A stretch of 64,000 nucleotides of DNA from contig CAWFLT010000017.1 in the NCBI GenBank assembly GCA_963816795.1, forward strand, positions 310,001 through 374,000. Direction: 5' to 3'. A program made the translations under genes and the position numbers. The DNA comes from CAWFLT01 sp963816795 (GTDB lineage Bacteria; Acidobacteriota; Vicinamibacteria; Vicinamibacterales; SCN-69-37). Positions 19,113 through 29,031 of this stretch are shown piece by piece. Below the pieces are notes generated by a model. The model was not told where the DNA came from. It was given only the letters and a program-made list of their open reading frames with translations, and searched no databases. The number at the start of each line of letters is the position of its first letter. Positions within the stretch are counted from its first letter, which is position 1.

Positions 19113-20276
19113 ATGCGCGACCCGCTGTTCACGCCTCGGTTCTTCATCATGTGCGCATACAGCTTCACCGTGTTCGTTTCGGTGTTTCAGCTGCTGCCGA
19201 CTGCGCCGTACCACATCGTCGAGCTCGGAGGGACGACGGCCGCGGCGGGTCTGTTTCTGGGCCTCCTGACCTACTCGTCCGCCTTTTCTGCGCCCTTTAC
19301 TGGAACGATCGGCGACCGTCTCGGTCAGCGGCACATGCTGATCATCGTCAGTCTCGTCCTGTCGGCGTTCACGATCAGTTACGCGTTGATTCAGGATCAC
19401 CGGTTGCTGCTCGTGGTCGTCACGCTGCATGGGCTGTTCTGGTCGGGTCTGCTGTCGGCGTCGGGCGCGTACATGACGGCGACGATTCCGCGCAGCCGCC
19501 GCGCCGAAGGCCTTGGCTACTGGGGCATGTCGTCGAGTTTCGCGATTGCCGTTGCGCCGGCGCTGGGATTCTGGGTCTACAAGCACGGTTGGGTCGTGCT
19601 CTGTCTCGAGATGACCGCGCTCAATCTGCTGATGGCCATCATCGCGTGGCGGTTGCCGGACGATCACAGCGGCGCACTCGGTCGTGACGCCGAGCTGGAC
19701 GACGCGCCGCAGCCTGCCGGCCGGATCATCGAGTGGCGGGTGCTGCTCCTTTCCGTGTCGCTCGCGCTGATCTCGTTCGGGTATGGCGGGCTCACGAGCT
19801 TCTCCGCCTTCTTCGCGGACGAGCTCGGCATCACGCCGCGAAGTCTGTTTCTGGCGGCGATGGCCGCATCGATCCTGATCGGCCGCTTGACGGTCGGCCG
19901 GACCCTGGACCGCCGAGGTCACCGCAACGTGCTCCTCCCGTGCCTGGTGGCGCCGCCGGCCGGGCTGTTGTTGCTCGCGCTGGCGCAAGGCACGAATACG
20001 TTTCTCGTCTCGGCGCTCGTCTTCGGTGCTGGGTTCGGGTTGATGTATCCGGCATTCACCTCATACGTGATGGCGCACGTGCCGACGTCTCGACGCGGCG
20101 CGGCCTTCGGCGCCATGCTGGCGGCGTTCGACACCGGCATCGGCACCGGATCGACGTCGATGGGTTGGTTGATTCACCATACGAACTTTCGGATCGCGTT
20201 CGGCATCGCGGCCGCGGTGGCGGCGCTCTCGTTGCCGCTGTTTCTGTTCGCCGAACGCAGATTGGGGTACCGGTGA
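19113..20276 (+). CDS. MFS transporter
   Basis: An intact 387-aa membrane protein with about 12 hydrophobic segments in two halves, joined by a charged loop near residues 190-210 (RLPDDHSGALGRDAELDD). The MFS motif-A-like GDRLGQRH follows the second helix, and an equivalent GRTLDRRGHR follows in the second half. It is somewhat shorter than typical drug transporters, as in the acidobacterial set of sugar/drug MFS carriers. Substrate unknown. The GTGA overlap with the following amidohydrolase gene means the two are probably translated together, so the transporter may import or export that enzyme's substrate or product. Confidence 0.85.
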   Translation: MRDPLFTPRFFIMCAYSFTVFVSVFQLLPTAPYHIVELGGTTAAAGLFLGLLTYSSAFSAPFTGTIGDRLGQRHMLIIVSLVLSAFTISYALIQDHRLLLVVVTLHGLFWSGLLSASGAYMTATIPRSRRAEGLGYWGMSSSFAIAVAPALGFWVYKHGWVVLCLEMTALNLLMAIIAWRLPDDHSGALGRDAELDDAPQPAGRIIEWRVLLLSVSLALISFGYGGLTSFSAFFADELGITPRSLFLAAMAASILIGRLTVGRTLDRRGHRNVLLPCLVAPPAGLLLLALAQGTNTFLVSALVFGAGFGLMYPAFTSYVMAHVPTSRRGAAFGAMLAAFDTGIGTGSTSMGWLIHHTNFRIAFGIAAAVAALSLPLFLFAERRLGYR

Positions 20277-21179
20277 TCTGCGACTCGCACTGCCACTTCT
20301 TTTCAGCAGAACTTCTTCCGGACCCTGGGTCGTGACGTGCCGGATGCGGCCGGTGACGATGCCGCCGCGGCGTTGCCGGCCAAGCTCGGCTGGGAACCGC
20401 CTGGCGGCGACGACACCCTCGCGGATCGCTGGGTCGCGGAGATCGATCGTCACAGCGTCGATCGCGTGATGCTGATTGCGAGCGTGCCGGGTGACGCGGC
20501 GTCGGTGGCTGCGGCGGTGGCGCGCCATCCTCGGCGGTTCGTTGGCGCCTTCATGCTGAATCCTGCGGCGCCTGACGCAGCGGCTCAACTCGAGCACGCG
20601 TTTGGCGATCAGGGGCTGTCCACCGTCTGCCTGTTTCCGGCCATGCATCACGTCAGGCTCGACGATGCGGCGGTCAACGCCGTGTTCGCCGCCGCCGCCC
20701 GCCATCGGCGGGCAGTGTTCGTGCACTGCGGCGTACTCTCGGTCGGCGTCAGAAAGAAGCTCGGATTGCCGAGCCCGTTCGACATCCGGCTCGGTCATCC
20801 GCTCTCCGTGGCGGCGGTGGCGGTTCGACATCCAAGCGTGCCGGTCATCCTGCCGCATTTTGGCGGCGGGTTCTTCCGGGAGGCACTGATGGCGGCGGAC
20901 ATGGCGCCCAACATTCTGCTCGACACGTCGAGCTCGAACGGCTGGATCCGCTATCACCCCGGGCTCACGCTCGCAGACGTCTTCGCGCGCGCCCTCGACG
21001 TCGTCGGGCCGGCGCGGTTGTTGTTCGGCACGGACTCGTCGTTTTTCCCGCGCGGCTGGCAGCGTGGCCTCTACGAGGCACAGCGCGAGACGCTGGAGCG
21101 TCTGAACGTCGACGCCGCCGCCCAGGCGGCGGTCTTTGGTGGTAACTTCTCGCGAGTGTTCGAGGCCTCACACCCATGA
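20273..21179 (+). CDS. Amidohydrolase 2-type metal-dependent hydrolase (frameshifted)
   Basis: About 301 aa of the TIM-barrel amidohydrolase-2 family. The N-terminal metal motif is CDSHCHFF (HxH). After one extra base near 20300 the frame continues as QNFFRTLGRDVP to the end. Further family residues: VFVHCG, VPVILPHFGGG with the conserved histidine, and FGTDSSF with the catalytic aspartate near the C-terminus. Members hydrolyse or decarboxylate carboxylate rings and lactones; specificity is unknown. No signal peptide. The GTG start overlaps the MFS stop and the end overlaps the next start (ATGA), so it is the middle gene of a three-gene operon. Confidence 0.82.
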
Positions 21180-22892
21180 AAACGTTCTCGACCGTACTCG
21201 CTGTCCTTACGCTCGCCGTCGCCGGCGGCGTCACGGCCATCAGTCAGCAGGGCCCGGCGCCGGCGCCCGCGGATCTGGTCCTTCGCGGCGGGCGGATCGT
21301 CACGCTCGACGGGCGCGTCCCCGAAGCGCAGGCACTCGCCGCCCGCGGTGGCGCGATCGTCGCGCTCGGCACGGCCGCGGACGTCGCACGTTTCATCGGA
21401 CCGTCCACGCAGGTGATCGAGCTCAACGGCCAGTTCGCGATGCCGGGCTTCATCGAGGGCCACGGTCACTTCACGGATCTCGGCGACAGCAAGCTCAACC
21501 TCGAGCTGCAGAACACGAAGAGCTGGGACGAGATCGTGCACATGGTGGCGCTCGCCGCCGAGAAGGCGAAGCCGGGTGAATGGATCTACGGCCGCGGCTG
21601 GCACCAGGAGAAGTGGACGTCGGTGCCGACGCCGAACGTCGAGGGCTTTCCGACGCACCAGTCGCTCGACAAGGTGTCGCCGAACAATCCCGTGCTGCTG
21701 ACGCACGCGAGCGGCCACGCGTCGTTCGCCAACGCGAAGGCGATGGAGCTCTCGAAGTTGACGGCGGCGACGGCGAATCCGGCCGGCGGCGAGATCTTGA
21801 AGGACGCGAAGGGACAGCCGACTGGCCTGCTTCGCGAAACGGCATCCGGTCTCATCCGCCGCGGCGCCGGCGCTCCGACGCCGACGCGCCGAAGAGACCG
21901 AAGCCCGCGGGCTCCGCGTGCTCGAGCTCGCCGATCGTGAGGCGATCTCGAAGGGCATCACGAGCTTTCAGGACGCCGGGTCATCGTTTGAGGTCGTCGA
22001 GCGCGTCAAGCGCGCGATCGACGCCGGTCGCATGAACGTCCGGCTGTGGATGATGATTCGCGGCGGCACCGCGCAGTCGCTCGCCGCCGGCCGCGTCATC
22101 GGCTACGGCAACAACATGCTGACCGTCCGCGCGATCAAGATCACGGCCGACGGCGCGCTCGGATCTCGAGGCGCCTGGCTGCTCGAGCCCTACTCCGACA
22201 AAGCCGACAGCGTCGGCCTGGCCACGACGCCGGTCGAGCAGATGCGGCAGCAGGCGCAGGTGGCCCTCGACGCCGGCTATCAGGTCTGCATCCACGCGAT
22301 TGGCGATCGCGCGAATCGCGAAGTCCTGAACATCTACGAAGAGGCGTTCAAGAAGAACGGCCGGAACGGCAAGGACCTTCGCTGGCGCATCGAGCACGCC
22401 CAGCACATCTCCGGCGCCGACATCCCGCGTTTCGGTCAGCTTGGCGTCATCGCCGCGATGCAGGGCGTGCACTGTACGTCCGACGCGCCCTGGGTCGAAC
22501 CGCGCCTTGGGGCGAAGCGCGCCGAAGAAGGCGCCTATGTCTGGCAGAAGCTCATGAAGTCCGGCGCCGTCGTCACGAACGGCACCGACGCGCCGGTCGA
22601 GGACGTCGATCCGATCGCCAGCTACTACGCAACGGTCACCCGAAAGGCTGGCGACGGCAAAGTCTTCTACGGCGATCAGAAGATGAGCCGCATCGAAGCG
22701 CTGCGTTCGTACACCATCCAGAACGCGTTTGCGGCGTTCGAAGAAGATCAGAAGGGCACGCTCTCACTCGGCAAGCTCGCCGACATCACCGTCCTGACCA
22801 AGGACATCACGACCGTCCCCGACGAGGAAATCAGACAGGCGAAGGTGGCCTACACGATCGTCGGTGGGAAGATCGTTTACAAAGCTCAATAG
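21176..22892 (+). CDS. YtcJ-like amidohydrolase, exported (frameshifted)
   Basis: About 571 aa with a signal peptide (MKTFSTVLAVLTLAVAGGV). The amidohydrolase-3 pattern is complete: LRGGRIVTLDG, GFIEGHGHF (HxH metal motif), ITSFQDAGSSFE, IKITADGALGSRGAWL, QVCIHAIGDRA, WRIEHAQHI, GTDAPVEDVDP and the C-terminal KLADITVLTKDI. Members hydrolyse C-N bonds in amides or cyclic amides, mostly of unknown specificity. One extra base near 21880 splits the gene in two frames; the join restores AEETEARGLRVLELADREAI-like sequence. ATGA overlap with the previous gene. The signal peptide places it in the periplasm, unlike its cytoplasmic neighbour. Confidence 0.88.
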
Positions 22893-22902
22893 CTGAACCT
22901 TC

Positions 22903-22957
22903 CGTTCTCGGTTCTGCGTTCTCGGTTCTGGTTCCGTTCGCGGTTCCGGTTCGGTCC
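22903..22957. repeat. Degenerate GGTTCTG/GGTTCCG repeat
   Basis: About seven degenerate 7- to 8-bp units of the CGGTTCTG/CGGTTCCG kind fill the gap after the amidohydrolase and stop just before the PadR promoter. Confidence 0.6.
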
Positions 22958-22986
22958 TTGACATGTCCGACTCTATTTTGTAGAAA
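22958..22986 (+). promoter_or_regulatory. Sigma-70-like promoter of the PadR/ADOP operon
   Basis: TTGACA (22958-22963) and TAGAAA (22981-22986) with a 17-bp spacer. The ATG at 22994 is 7 nt after the -10, so the mRNA would be leaderless or nearly so. PadR repressors usually bind their own promoter, but I see no convincing dyad. Confidence 0.65.
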
Positions 22987-22993
22987 TAAGCAA

Positions 22994-23320
22994 ATGGGCC
23001 GCGGCGAGTACCTGGGCGAATTCGAACAGATTGTCCTGCTGGCGGTCGCACGGCTGGGCGCCGAGGCGTACGGCATGGAAATTCGCCGCGAAATCGAGCA
23101 GCGCACCGAACGGGCCGTGACCATCGGCGCGGTCTACGCCACGCTCGATCGGCTCGAGGACAAAGGCTACCTGCGAGCGCGAGACGACGACAGCGGAGGC
23201 CGGGCGCGGCGGTTCTTCACGGTGGCTGATGCCGGCGTGGACGCGCTCGAGGCGGCGCGATCGCTGCAAACCAAGATGTGGTCCGGGCTGCGCCTGAGCC
23301 GCTCGTCGAGGCAGGTATGA
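22994..23320 (+). CDS. PadR family transcriptional regulator
   Basis: A 108-aa winged-helix repressor. The PadR core is plain: LGEFEQIVLLAVARLG, YGMEIRREIEQRT, VTIGAVYATLDRLEDKGYL, then the beta wing GGRARRFFTVADAG. Only the short N-terminal form is present, without the long C-terminal dimerisation domain. It overlaps the ADOP permease gene (ATGA), the standard acidobacterial arrangement in which the PadR protein is thought to control its own operon. Inducer unknown. Confidence 0.9.
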   Translation: MGRGEYLGEFEQIVLLAVARLGAEAYGMEIRREIEQRTERAVTIGAVYATLDRLEDKGYLRARDDDSGGRARRFFTVADAGVDALEAARSLQTKMWSGLRLSRSSRQV

Positions 23321-25935
23321 CACCGCCCCGGCTGGCGCGCGGACTCCTCCGTGCCGTCATGCCGTTTCGCCTGCGCGACGAGGTGACCGGCGATCTCGAT
23401 CAGGAGTTTCGCCAGCACGTCGCGCCGTCGCGCTCGCCGTGGAGCGCCCGCGCCTGGTACTGGCGCCAGGTCCTTGGATCGTTGCCGGCCGCCGTCAGGT
23501 TGGCGCGGGGCTGGCTCGTCGATTTGCGCCGCGACGTCCGTCACGGCGTTCGCCTGCTCGTTCGTCAGCCCGGCTTCGCGGCCGCCACGGTGATCACGCT
23601 CGCCCTCGGTGTCGCCGGGAGCACGGCGGTCTTTACCGTCATCAACTCGGTGCTCCTGCGTCCGCTGCCTTACGAGGCGCCGGATCGCCTGATGAGCGTG
23701 GACGAGTTCGACACGAAGCGCGATGAATCGAGCGGCAATGTGTCGTATCCCGACTTCCTCGACTATCGAGATCGCAACGCGACGTTCGTCCAGATCGCCG
23801 GGCACAACGGCGTCAGCCGTACGCTCACCGGGGACGGCCTCGCGGAACGCCTCACGATGGCCGAAGTCACCACCGGTTTTTTCGCGGTGCTCGGCGTCCG
23901 GCCCGCCCTCGGCCGCGATTTCACGGCCGATGACATGGTCACTGGTGCGGCGCCGGTCGCCATCCTGACTGACGGCGCGTGGCAGCGCCGCTTCGGGTCG
24001 GACCAGGCGATCATTGGTCGCGTCATCACCCTCTCCGGGCAGGCGACGATGATCGTGGGCGTCCTCCCGCGGTCCTTCAGATTCCCGATACGCGCTCGCG
24101 CGGAGATCTGGTTGCCGGCGAGTCTGAGCGCCGCGCAGCTGGATCGCCGCTACTCCCACTGGCTCAACCTGATCGGCCGCTTGCGCCCGGGAGTGACTCA
24201 CTCCCAGGCGTCCGAGGATCTCGCGCGAATCGCACGCGGTATCGGCGAGGCGGACCCCGCGCATCAGACCTCGCGGGTCGTCATCGCGCCGCTCACCGAT
24301 CGCTTCGTCGGCCCGCTTCGACCGATGCTGCTGGTGCTCCTCGCGGCGTCCGGCCTGCTGCTCGCGGCGTCGTGCGCCAGCGCCGCCGGATTGCTCGTCG
24401 CTCGGGGCGCGCGGCGACTTCGCGAGATGTCGGTACGAGCGGCGATTGGTGGCAGCGGATCGCGGCTCGTCCGTCAGTTGCTGGCCGAGGGCGTCGCGAT
24501 CGCCATTCCGGCCGCCGTCGTCGGCACGCTGTTGGGGTTGGGCCTGGTACGGTTGTTTCTGGCCTCTTTGCCGGCCAGGCAGCGAGATGCCTTGACCCCG
24601 TCCGGCGACGTCGCCATCGATTTCACCATGCTGCTGGGGTTGATGGTGCTCACGATCGTCGTCGCGGCCGGCGTCAGTGTCATGCCGGCCTGGCAGGCCA
24701 GCCGGGCGGCTGGCGCCCAGGCGTTGCGAGTCCGCGACAACGGCACCGCACCTGGTCGTGTTGGCGGGCTGTTCGTGGCACTGCAAGTGACGATGGCGGT
24801 GGTCCTGCTGGTCGGCGCCGGCCTGATGATCCGCAGCGTCCGTGAGCTGACGGACATCTCGCCCGGCTTCTCTCCCGGCGGACTGGTGACGATGCACACG
24901 ACGCTCTCCGGCGTGCGCAACCCCACACCGGCGGCCAGAATCCTCTTTCATTCGGAGATGCTTCGCACGCTGGCCGGGCTGCCGGGCGTGACCGGCGCCG
25001 CCACGATCGACGAACCGCCGCTCGGCGGCCGCGCGAACAACGGCACGTTCAAGATCAATGGCGACGACGCGTCGCGCGCGTCACTCGAGCACCCGACGCT
25101 CGTCAGGACCGTCAGCCCGAACTACTTCGAGGTCATGGGCATCGGACTGCACGAGGGGCGGAGCTTTGGTGACGGTGACCGCGCCGGTACCGAGCGCGTC
25201 GTGCTCGTGAATCAGGTCGCCGCCGACACGCTGCTCGGCGGTGCCGCGATCGACCGACAGATTTCGTTTCGATTCTTCGACGGCCAACCCTGGTGGCGGG
25301 TCGTTGGCGTCGTCGGCGATGAGCGCTTTGTCGCGATCGACCGGCCGCCGCTGCCAGTTGTGTACTTTCCCTACGCCGTGACGCCGGGCAGCGACTTCAC
25401 CGTCGTCCTTCGCGCTGCCACCGACGCTGACGCACTGACGCGTGTTGTGCGAACGCGTTTGAATGAGCTCGATCCGCTGATGCCCGTCTACGACGCGACG
25501 ACGTTGCCCCGCGTGATCGACGACTCCGACGCGATGTTCCGCCGCCGCGCCGTGCTTCGGCTGGTCGCCGGCTTTGCCGTCATCGCGATGTTGCTCGCGA
25601 CGGTCGGCGTGTATGCGATGGTCGCGCAATCGGTCGCCCATCGCTCGCGCGAGATCGGCCTGCGAGTGGCGCTCGGTGCCCGTCGCAGCCTGGTCTTGCG
25701 CGACGTCGTCGGCCGCGGCCTTTCGCCGGTGCTCGCCGGGATGGTCGCGGGCCTGGTCGCCAGTCTGTTATTGGCGCCTGCCCTTGGAAGTCTGCTCTTC
25801 GGCATCGGCCCGTCGGACCCGCTGACGCTGGTCAGCGTCATGGCCGTGTTGGGCGTCGCGGCGCTGGGCGCCTGCCTGATTCCGGCGAATCGGGCAGCGG
25901 CGATCGACCCGGCGGTCGTACTCCGCCGCGATTGA
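23317..25935 (+). CDS. ADOP/MacB-type ABC transporter permease
   Basis: An intact 872-aa inner-membrane protein. Residues 1-80 are a helical prefix domain typical of PadR-linked permeases (RGLLRAVMPFRLRDEVTGDLDQEF). The first membrane helix is at about 90-115 (LALGVAGSTAVFTVINSVLLRPLP), followed by a MacB periplasmic domain, an FtsX domain with three helices at about 330-470, a second periplasmic domain, and a second FtsX domain at about 750-870. There is no ATPase gene nearby, hence the name acidobacterial duplicated orphan permease. Function unproved; MacB relatives export peptides or lipids by mechanotransmission. Translationally coupled to PadR. Confidence 0.9.
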   Translation: MTPPRLARGLLRAVMPFRLRDEVTGDLDQEFRQHVAPSRSPWSARAWYWRQVLGSLPAAVRLARGWLVDLRRDVRHGVRLLVRQPGFAAATVITLALGVAGSTAVFTVINSVLLRPLPYEAPDRLMSVDEFDTKRDESSGNVSYPDFLDYRDRNATFVQIAGHNGVSRTLTGDGLAERLTMAEVTTGFFAVLGVRPALGRDFTADDMVTGAAPVAILTDGAWQRRFGSDQAIIGRVITLSGQATMIVGVLPRSFRFPIRARAEIWLPASLSAAQLDRRYSHWLNLIGRLRPGVTHSQASEDLARIARGIGEADPAHQTSRVVIAPLTDRFVGPLRPMLLVLLAASGLLLAASCASAAGLLVARGARRLREMSVRAAIGGSGSRLVRQLLAEGVAIAIPAAVVGTLLGLGLVRLFLASLPARQRDALTPSGDVAIDFTMLLGLMVLTIVVAAGVSVMPAWQASRAAGAQALRVRDNGTAPGRVGGLFVALQVTMAVVLLVGAGLMIRSVRELTDISPGFSPGGLVTMHTTLSGVRNPTPAARILFHSEMLRTLAGLPGVTGAATIDEPPLGGRANNGTFKINGDDASRASLEHPTLVRTVSPNYFEVMGIGLHEGRSFGDGDRAGTERVVLVNQVAADTLLGGAAIDRQISFRFFDGQPWWRVVGVVGDERFVAIDRPPLPVVYFPYAVTPGSDFTVVLRAATDADALTRVVRTRLNELDPLMPVYDATTLPRVIDDSDAMFRRRAVLRLVAGFAVIAMLLATVGVYAMVAQSVAHRSREIGLRVALGARRSLVLRDVVGRGLSPVLAGMVAGLVASLLLAPALGSLLFGIGPSDPLTLVSVMAVLGVAALGACLIPANRAAAIDPAVVLRRD

Positions 25936-26112
25936 GTCCTGCAATAACGAATAACCAGTGGTGAGATCCGCGAGGAACGAGCCGGACCGAACCGCCCCCT
26001 GTGGCGTCGTCCGGTTCCGTCGTTTGAACCTTTGCCAACTGCCCGCCGAGCGCTTGCCCGGCGGGATTCAGCTCGAGTCCGGCCCGCTCCTCTCGAATCC
26101 GACGCGACGCGT

Positions 26113-29031
26113 CTAGACGCCGACGTGCTCAGGCGTTGACGGTCTCGACGGCCGGCGGCCCGGCGGCGGTGCGTGCCGACGTGCCTGATCCATCACGCGC
26201 CGGCAGACGTCGCGGAAGCGCGTATCGAGTGCGCGCGCTTCCGGCGTGACCAACGGACCCAGCCGCTGCCAGGCCGTCTGCGCTTCCTTCACCGCGTCGG
26301 CGGCCGATCGCCATTTCGAGTCTTCGTTCACCCGGCCGCCCATGGCGTTGCTCGCGAGTGCGGACCGGAGCCGCGCTGCCAGCAGCTCTGTCTGCGACTG
26401 GCTGGCGGACGGCTCTTTCACGTCGGCGAGGAACGTCTCGATTCGCGCGATCAGTTTCTCCATCCGCTGACGGACGGCCGCCGGATCGAGCTCCGTTCCC
26501 TTGAACGCATCGCCCTGCCGTTCGACGACGCGGGCGAGCGCGGCTTGCCAGCGATCGGCAAGCGGCTTGATCTCGGCGCCTGGAATCGGGACGCTGCGGT
26601 TCCACGTCGTTCGCAGCGACTGCACGCGGTCCGACAGATCGGCCACCGGCTCTTCGGCCGACGCGAGCTGCTCGAGCTCGACCACCAATGCTTCCCGTTC
26701 GGCCAGCTTGCCGGCGAGCGCGATCTGGTGCCGGTTGTGATAGCGCTCGAAGAAGCGGTCGGCCGCGGCGCGGAATCGGGCCCACACGACTTCGGACTTG
26801 CTGCGCCGGACCGGTCCGATGCTCTTCCATTCGGACTGGAGACGCTTCATCTCGCTCGAGGCCGACTCCCACTCGGTCGACTCGGCGAGCGTTTCCGCGC
26901 GCTCACATAACGCTTCCTTGCGTTCCAGGTTCTCGGACCACGTTTTCTTGCGCGACGTCAGGTCCTCGCGCCGGCGGGCGAAGAATGCATTGCAGGCGAC
27001 CCGGAACCGGTGGCTGAGATCGCGCTGGGCGTCACGGGGCCCGGGACCCATCTGCTGCCATTCCGTCTGGAGCGCCTGGAAGCGGGCGGTCGCCTTGCCC
27101 CAGTCGCCGGAGTTCGCCAGGGCTTCGGCCTCCTCCACGAGGGCCGCCCTCTTCTGCACGTTCGACTCGCGCTCGGCCCGCAACTGCGCGAAGTAGCTCT
27201 CGCAGCGGCTGCGGATGAAATCGGTGGCGCCGCGGAAGCGATCCCACAGTCGCTGTGCCGAGTGGCGAGGCGCCTCAGCCACTTCGTGCCATTTCGCGTG
27301 AAGCTCGCGCAACGCTCGCGCCGTCGCGGCCAGGTCGGACTCCTTGCCCGCCTCTGCTTCGCTCTTGAGCGACGCGACGATGGCTTCCGCCATCGCGATG
27401 AGCTGTTCCTGCCGTTGCGCGTTGGCGAACCGGCGCCACTCGTCCATCTCGCGCAACTCACGCACGCGGGGCGCGACCTGCGCCTGGAGCTCGCGGAGCT
27501 TGCCGGCAGCCTCGTCGATCTCACGCGTCACGTCGGCTTTCGGCAGGATGTCGAGGGCCGTGCTGATGTCGCGCAGCAGGCGATCGCCTTCGCGCAGCGT
27601 GATGGCATCGGCCTCCGACGAGCGGCGGGCCCGTTCGGCGAGCCGGGTCAGTTGGGCCAGCAGAGACTGCTGCGCTTGCGCCACGGCGTCGCGTCGCGCC
27701 GACTCGCGAACCGCCTCGCGGGCGGCGAGCGTGTCTTCGACGGCCTTCAGACGGGCGGCGAGGTCTTCCGCCGGGCGGGAGGCTTCGGCGAGCATGGAGG
27801 CGTGGCCGCGTGCCTCGCGGCTGAGCGACGGCCACCGTGCCGAGGCTGCCGCGTCTTCTTGCGACGTCAGGCCCTCGGCTTCCGCGACCAGCGCCTCGAA
27901 TTTGGTGCGGGTCTCGGCCAGCAGCGTTCCCAGCTCGTGCCGCTTCCGGCACGCAGCCACCGCCCTGGCGAATCGCTCCGCTAACCGATCGGCCTCCGGG
28001 CCGTTGCCGATGAGCGGGGTCAGCGATTGCCAGTCTTCTTCGATCGGACGCAATTGCGCGAGCACGTCGTCGCCATCGAGCGTCTCGACCCGCGCACACA
28101 GCGCATCGCGTGTCGCGATGGCCTCGGCGCGCTGCCGCGCCTGTTCCGCCGCCTCATCGAGGTCCAGTTGACGGCGCGCGATGGTGGACTCGGCGGCCGC
28201 GGCGCCCTGAGCGAACCGCGCCAGGATCGTGGCGTCGGTCGCGCCGAAGGCGGCCCAGCTCTCGTTGAGGCGCGCCAGCTCAGTGCGGGCGGCAGCCAGG
28301 TCGCTGATGTCGGCGACGCGTTCGACGGCGTCACAGAAGCCGACTTCGCGGCGGCGACGATCTTCCTCGGCCGCCCGCCGGCTCTGCTCGGCGGCTTCGA
28401 TTTCCTGAATCACCGCCCGGGCGCGGCGACTGACCGCTTTCTGCTGCCCGCGCGACTCAATGCTGCGCACGAGCGCGAGGTCGACGCCGCCGGCGATCAC
28501 GCGCTCGAACGCGGCCAGGGCCACGTCGCGGTGCTCGCTGTTCTGCGCGACCTCGACAAGTTCCGCCGAATCGGTCAACCGCCCGAGGGCCGCTATGGCC
28601 GTCGCCTCGTTCCGGGCATGACGCGCCACGCCGCTGAGCGAGCGCTCGTCCGTCGTTCGCGCGAGAGCTTCCGCCCGTACGGCGTCAGCGGCTTCGCTCC
28701 GCGCGATCGTCGACAGCCGGCGCGGATCGGCGAGCGCACGCACCGCGGCGAGGCACGAGGCCTCGTCAGGGCCGGTGGTCGCGAGGGCCAGTAGCCGGTC
28801 CGCCGCCCGATCGCGTGTTTCCGGATCGGCGTCGCCGGCGGCGACGCGCCCCAGCACGCCCGGATCGCTGATCCGGCAAATCGCGGCGCGGCGCACCCGA
28901 GCATCGGAATCGCTCTCTGCCAGGACGGCCAGTTCGGCCGCGTCGTCCAGCTCTCGGACGGCTTCCAGGCGGACGGCGGGATCCGCGTGCTTCCAACGTG
29001 GTTGTGGCTTCAGCTTGTCTAAGAGACCCAT
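26113..29031 (-). CDS. Giant DUF349/HEAT-like coiled-coil protein
   Basis: An intact 972-aa cytoplasmic protein. Residues 1-200 are HEAT-like helical pairs (VRLEAVRELDDAAELAVLAE, DARVRRAAICRISDP, TRDRAADRLLALA). From about 230 on it is a long charged helical array with repeated DUF349-like units; the pattern of a W-x-x-x-G/A turn followed by a large helix is clear in WHEVAEAPRHSAQRLWDRFR, WQQMGPGPRDAQRDLSHRFR, WKSIGPVRRSKSEVVWARFR and WQRLGPLVTPEARALDTRFR. The start is the ATG at 29031, preceded by AAGGGA; an upstream in-frame ATG is less likely. Molecular role unknown. Repeat arrays lie directly upstream. Confidence 0.8.
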   Translation of the reverse strand: MGLLDKLKPQPRWKHADPAVRLEAVRELDDAAELAVLAESDSDARVRRAAICRISDPGVLGRVAAGDADPETRDRAADRLLALATTGPDEASCLAAVRALADPRRLSTIARSEAADAVRAEALARTTDERSLSGVARHARNEATAIAALGRLTDSAELVEVAQNSEHRDVALAAFERVIAGGVDLALVRSIESRGQQKAVSRRARAVIQEIEAAEQSRRAAEEDRRRREVGFCDAVERVADISDLAAARTELARLNESWAAFGATDATILARFAQGAAAAESTIARRQLDLDEAAEQARQRAEAIATRDALCARVETLDGDDVLAQLRPIEEDWQSLTPLIGNGPEADRLAERFARAVAACRKRHELGTLLAETRTKFEALVAEAEGLTSQEDAAASARWPSLSREARGHASMLAEASRPAEDLAARLKAVEDTLAAREAVRESARRDAVAQAQQSLLAQLTRLAERARRSSEADAITLREGDRLLRDISTALDILPKADVTREIDEAAGKLRELQAQVAPRVRELREMDEWRRFANAQRQEQLIAMAEAIVASLKSEAEAGKESDLAATARALRELHAKWHEVAEAPRHSAQRLWDRFRGATDFIRSRCESYFAQLRAERESNVQKRAALVEEAEALANSGDWGKATARFQALQTEWQQMGPGPRDAQRDLSHRFRVACNAFFARRREDLTSRKKTWSENLERKEALCERAETLAESTEWESASSEMKRLQSEWKSIGPVRRSKSEVVWARFRAAADRFFERYHNRHQIALAGKLAEREALVVELEQLASAEEPVADLSDRVQSLRTTWNRSVPIPGAEIKPLADRWQAALARVVERQGDAFKGTELDPAAVRQRMEKLIARIETFLADVKEPSASQSQTELLAARLRSALASNAMGGRVNEDSKWRSAADAVKEAQTAWQRLGPLVTPEARALDTRFRDVCRRVMDQARRHAPPPGRRPSRPSTPEHVGV

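Noticed and set aside
20273..20335. Short leader peptide of 20 codons before the amidohydrolase
   Set aside because: It holds the family's own HxH motif (SHCHFF), so it is the true N-terminus cut by an extra base, not a leader peptide.
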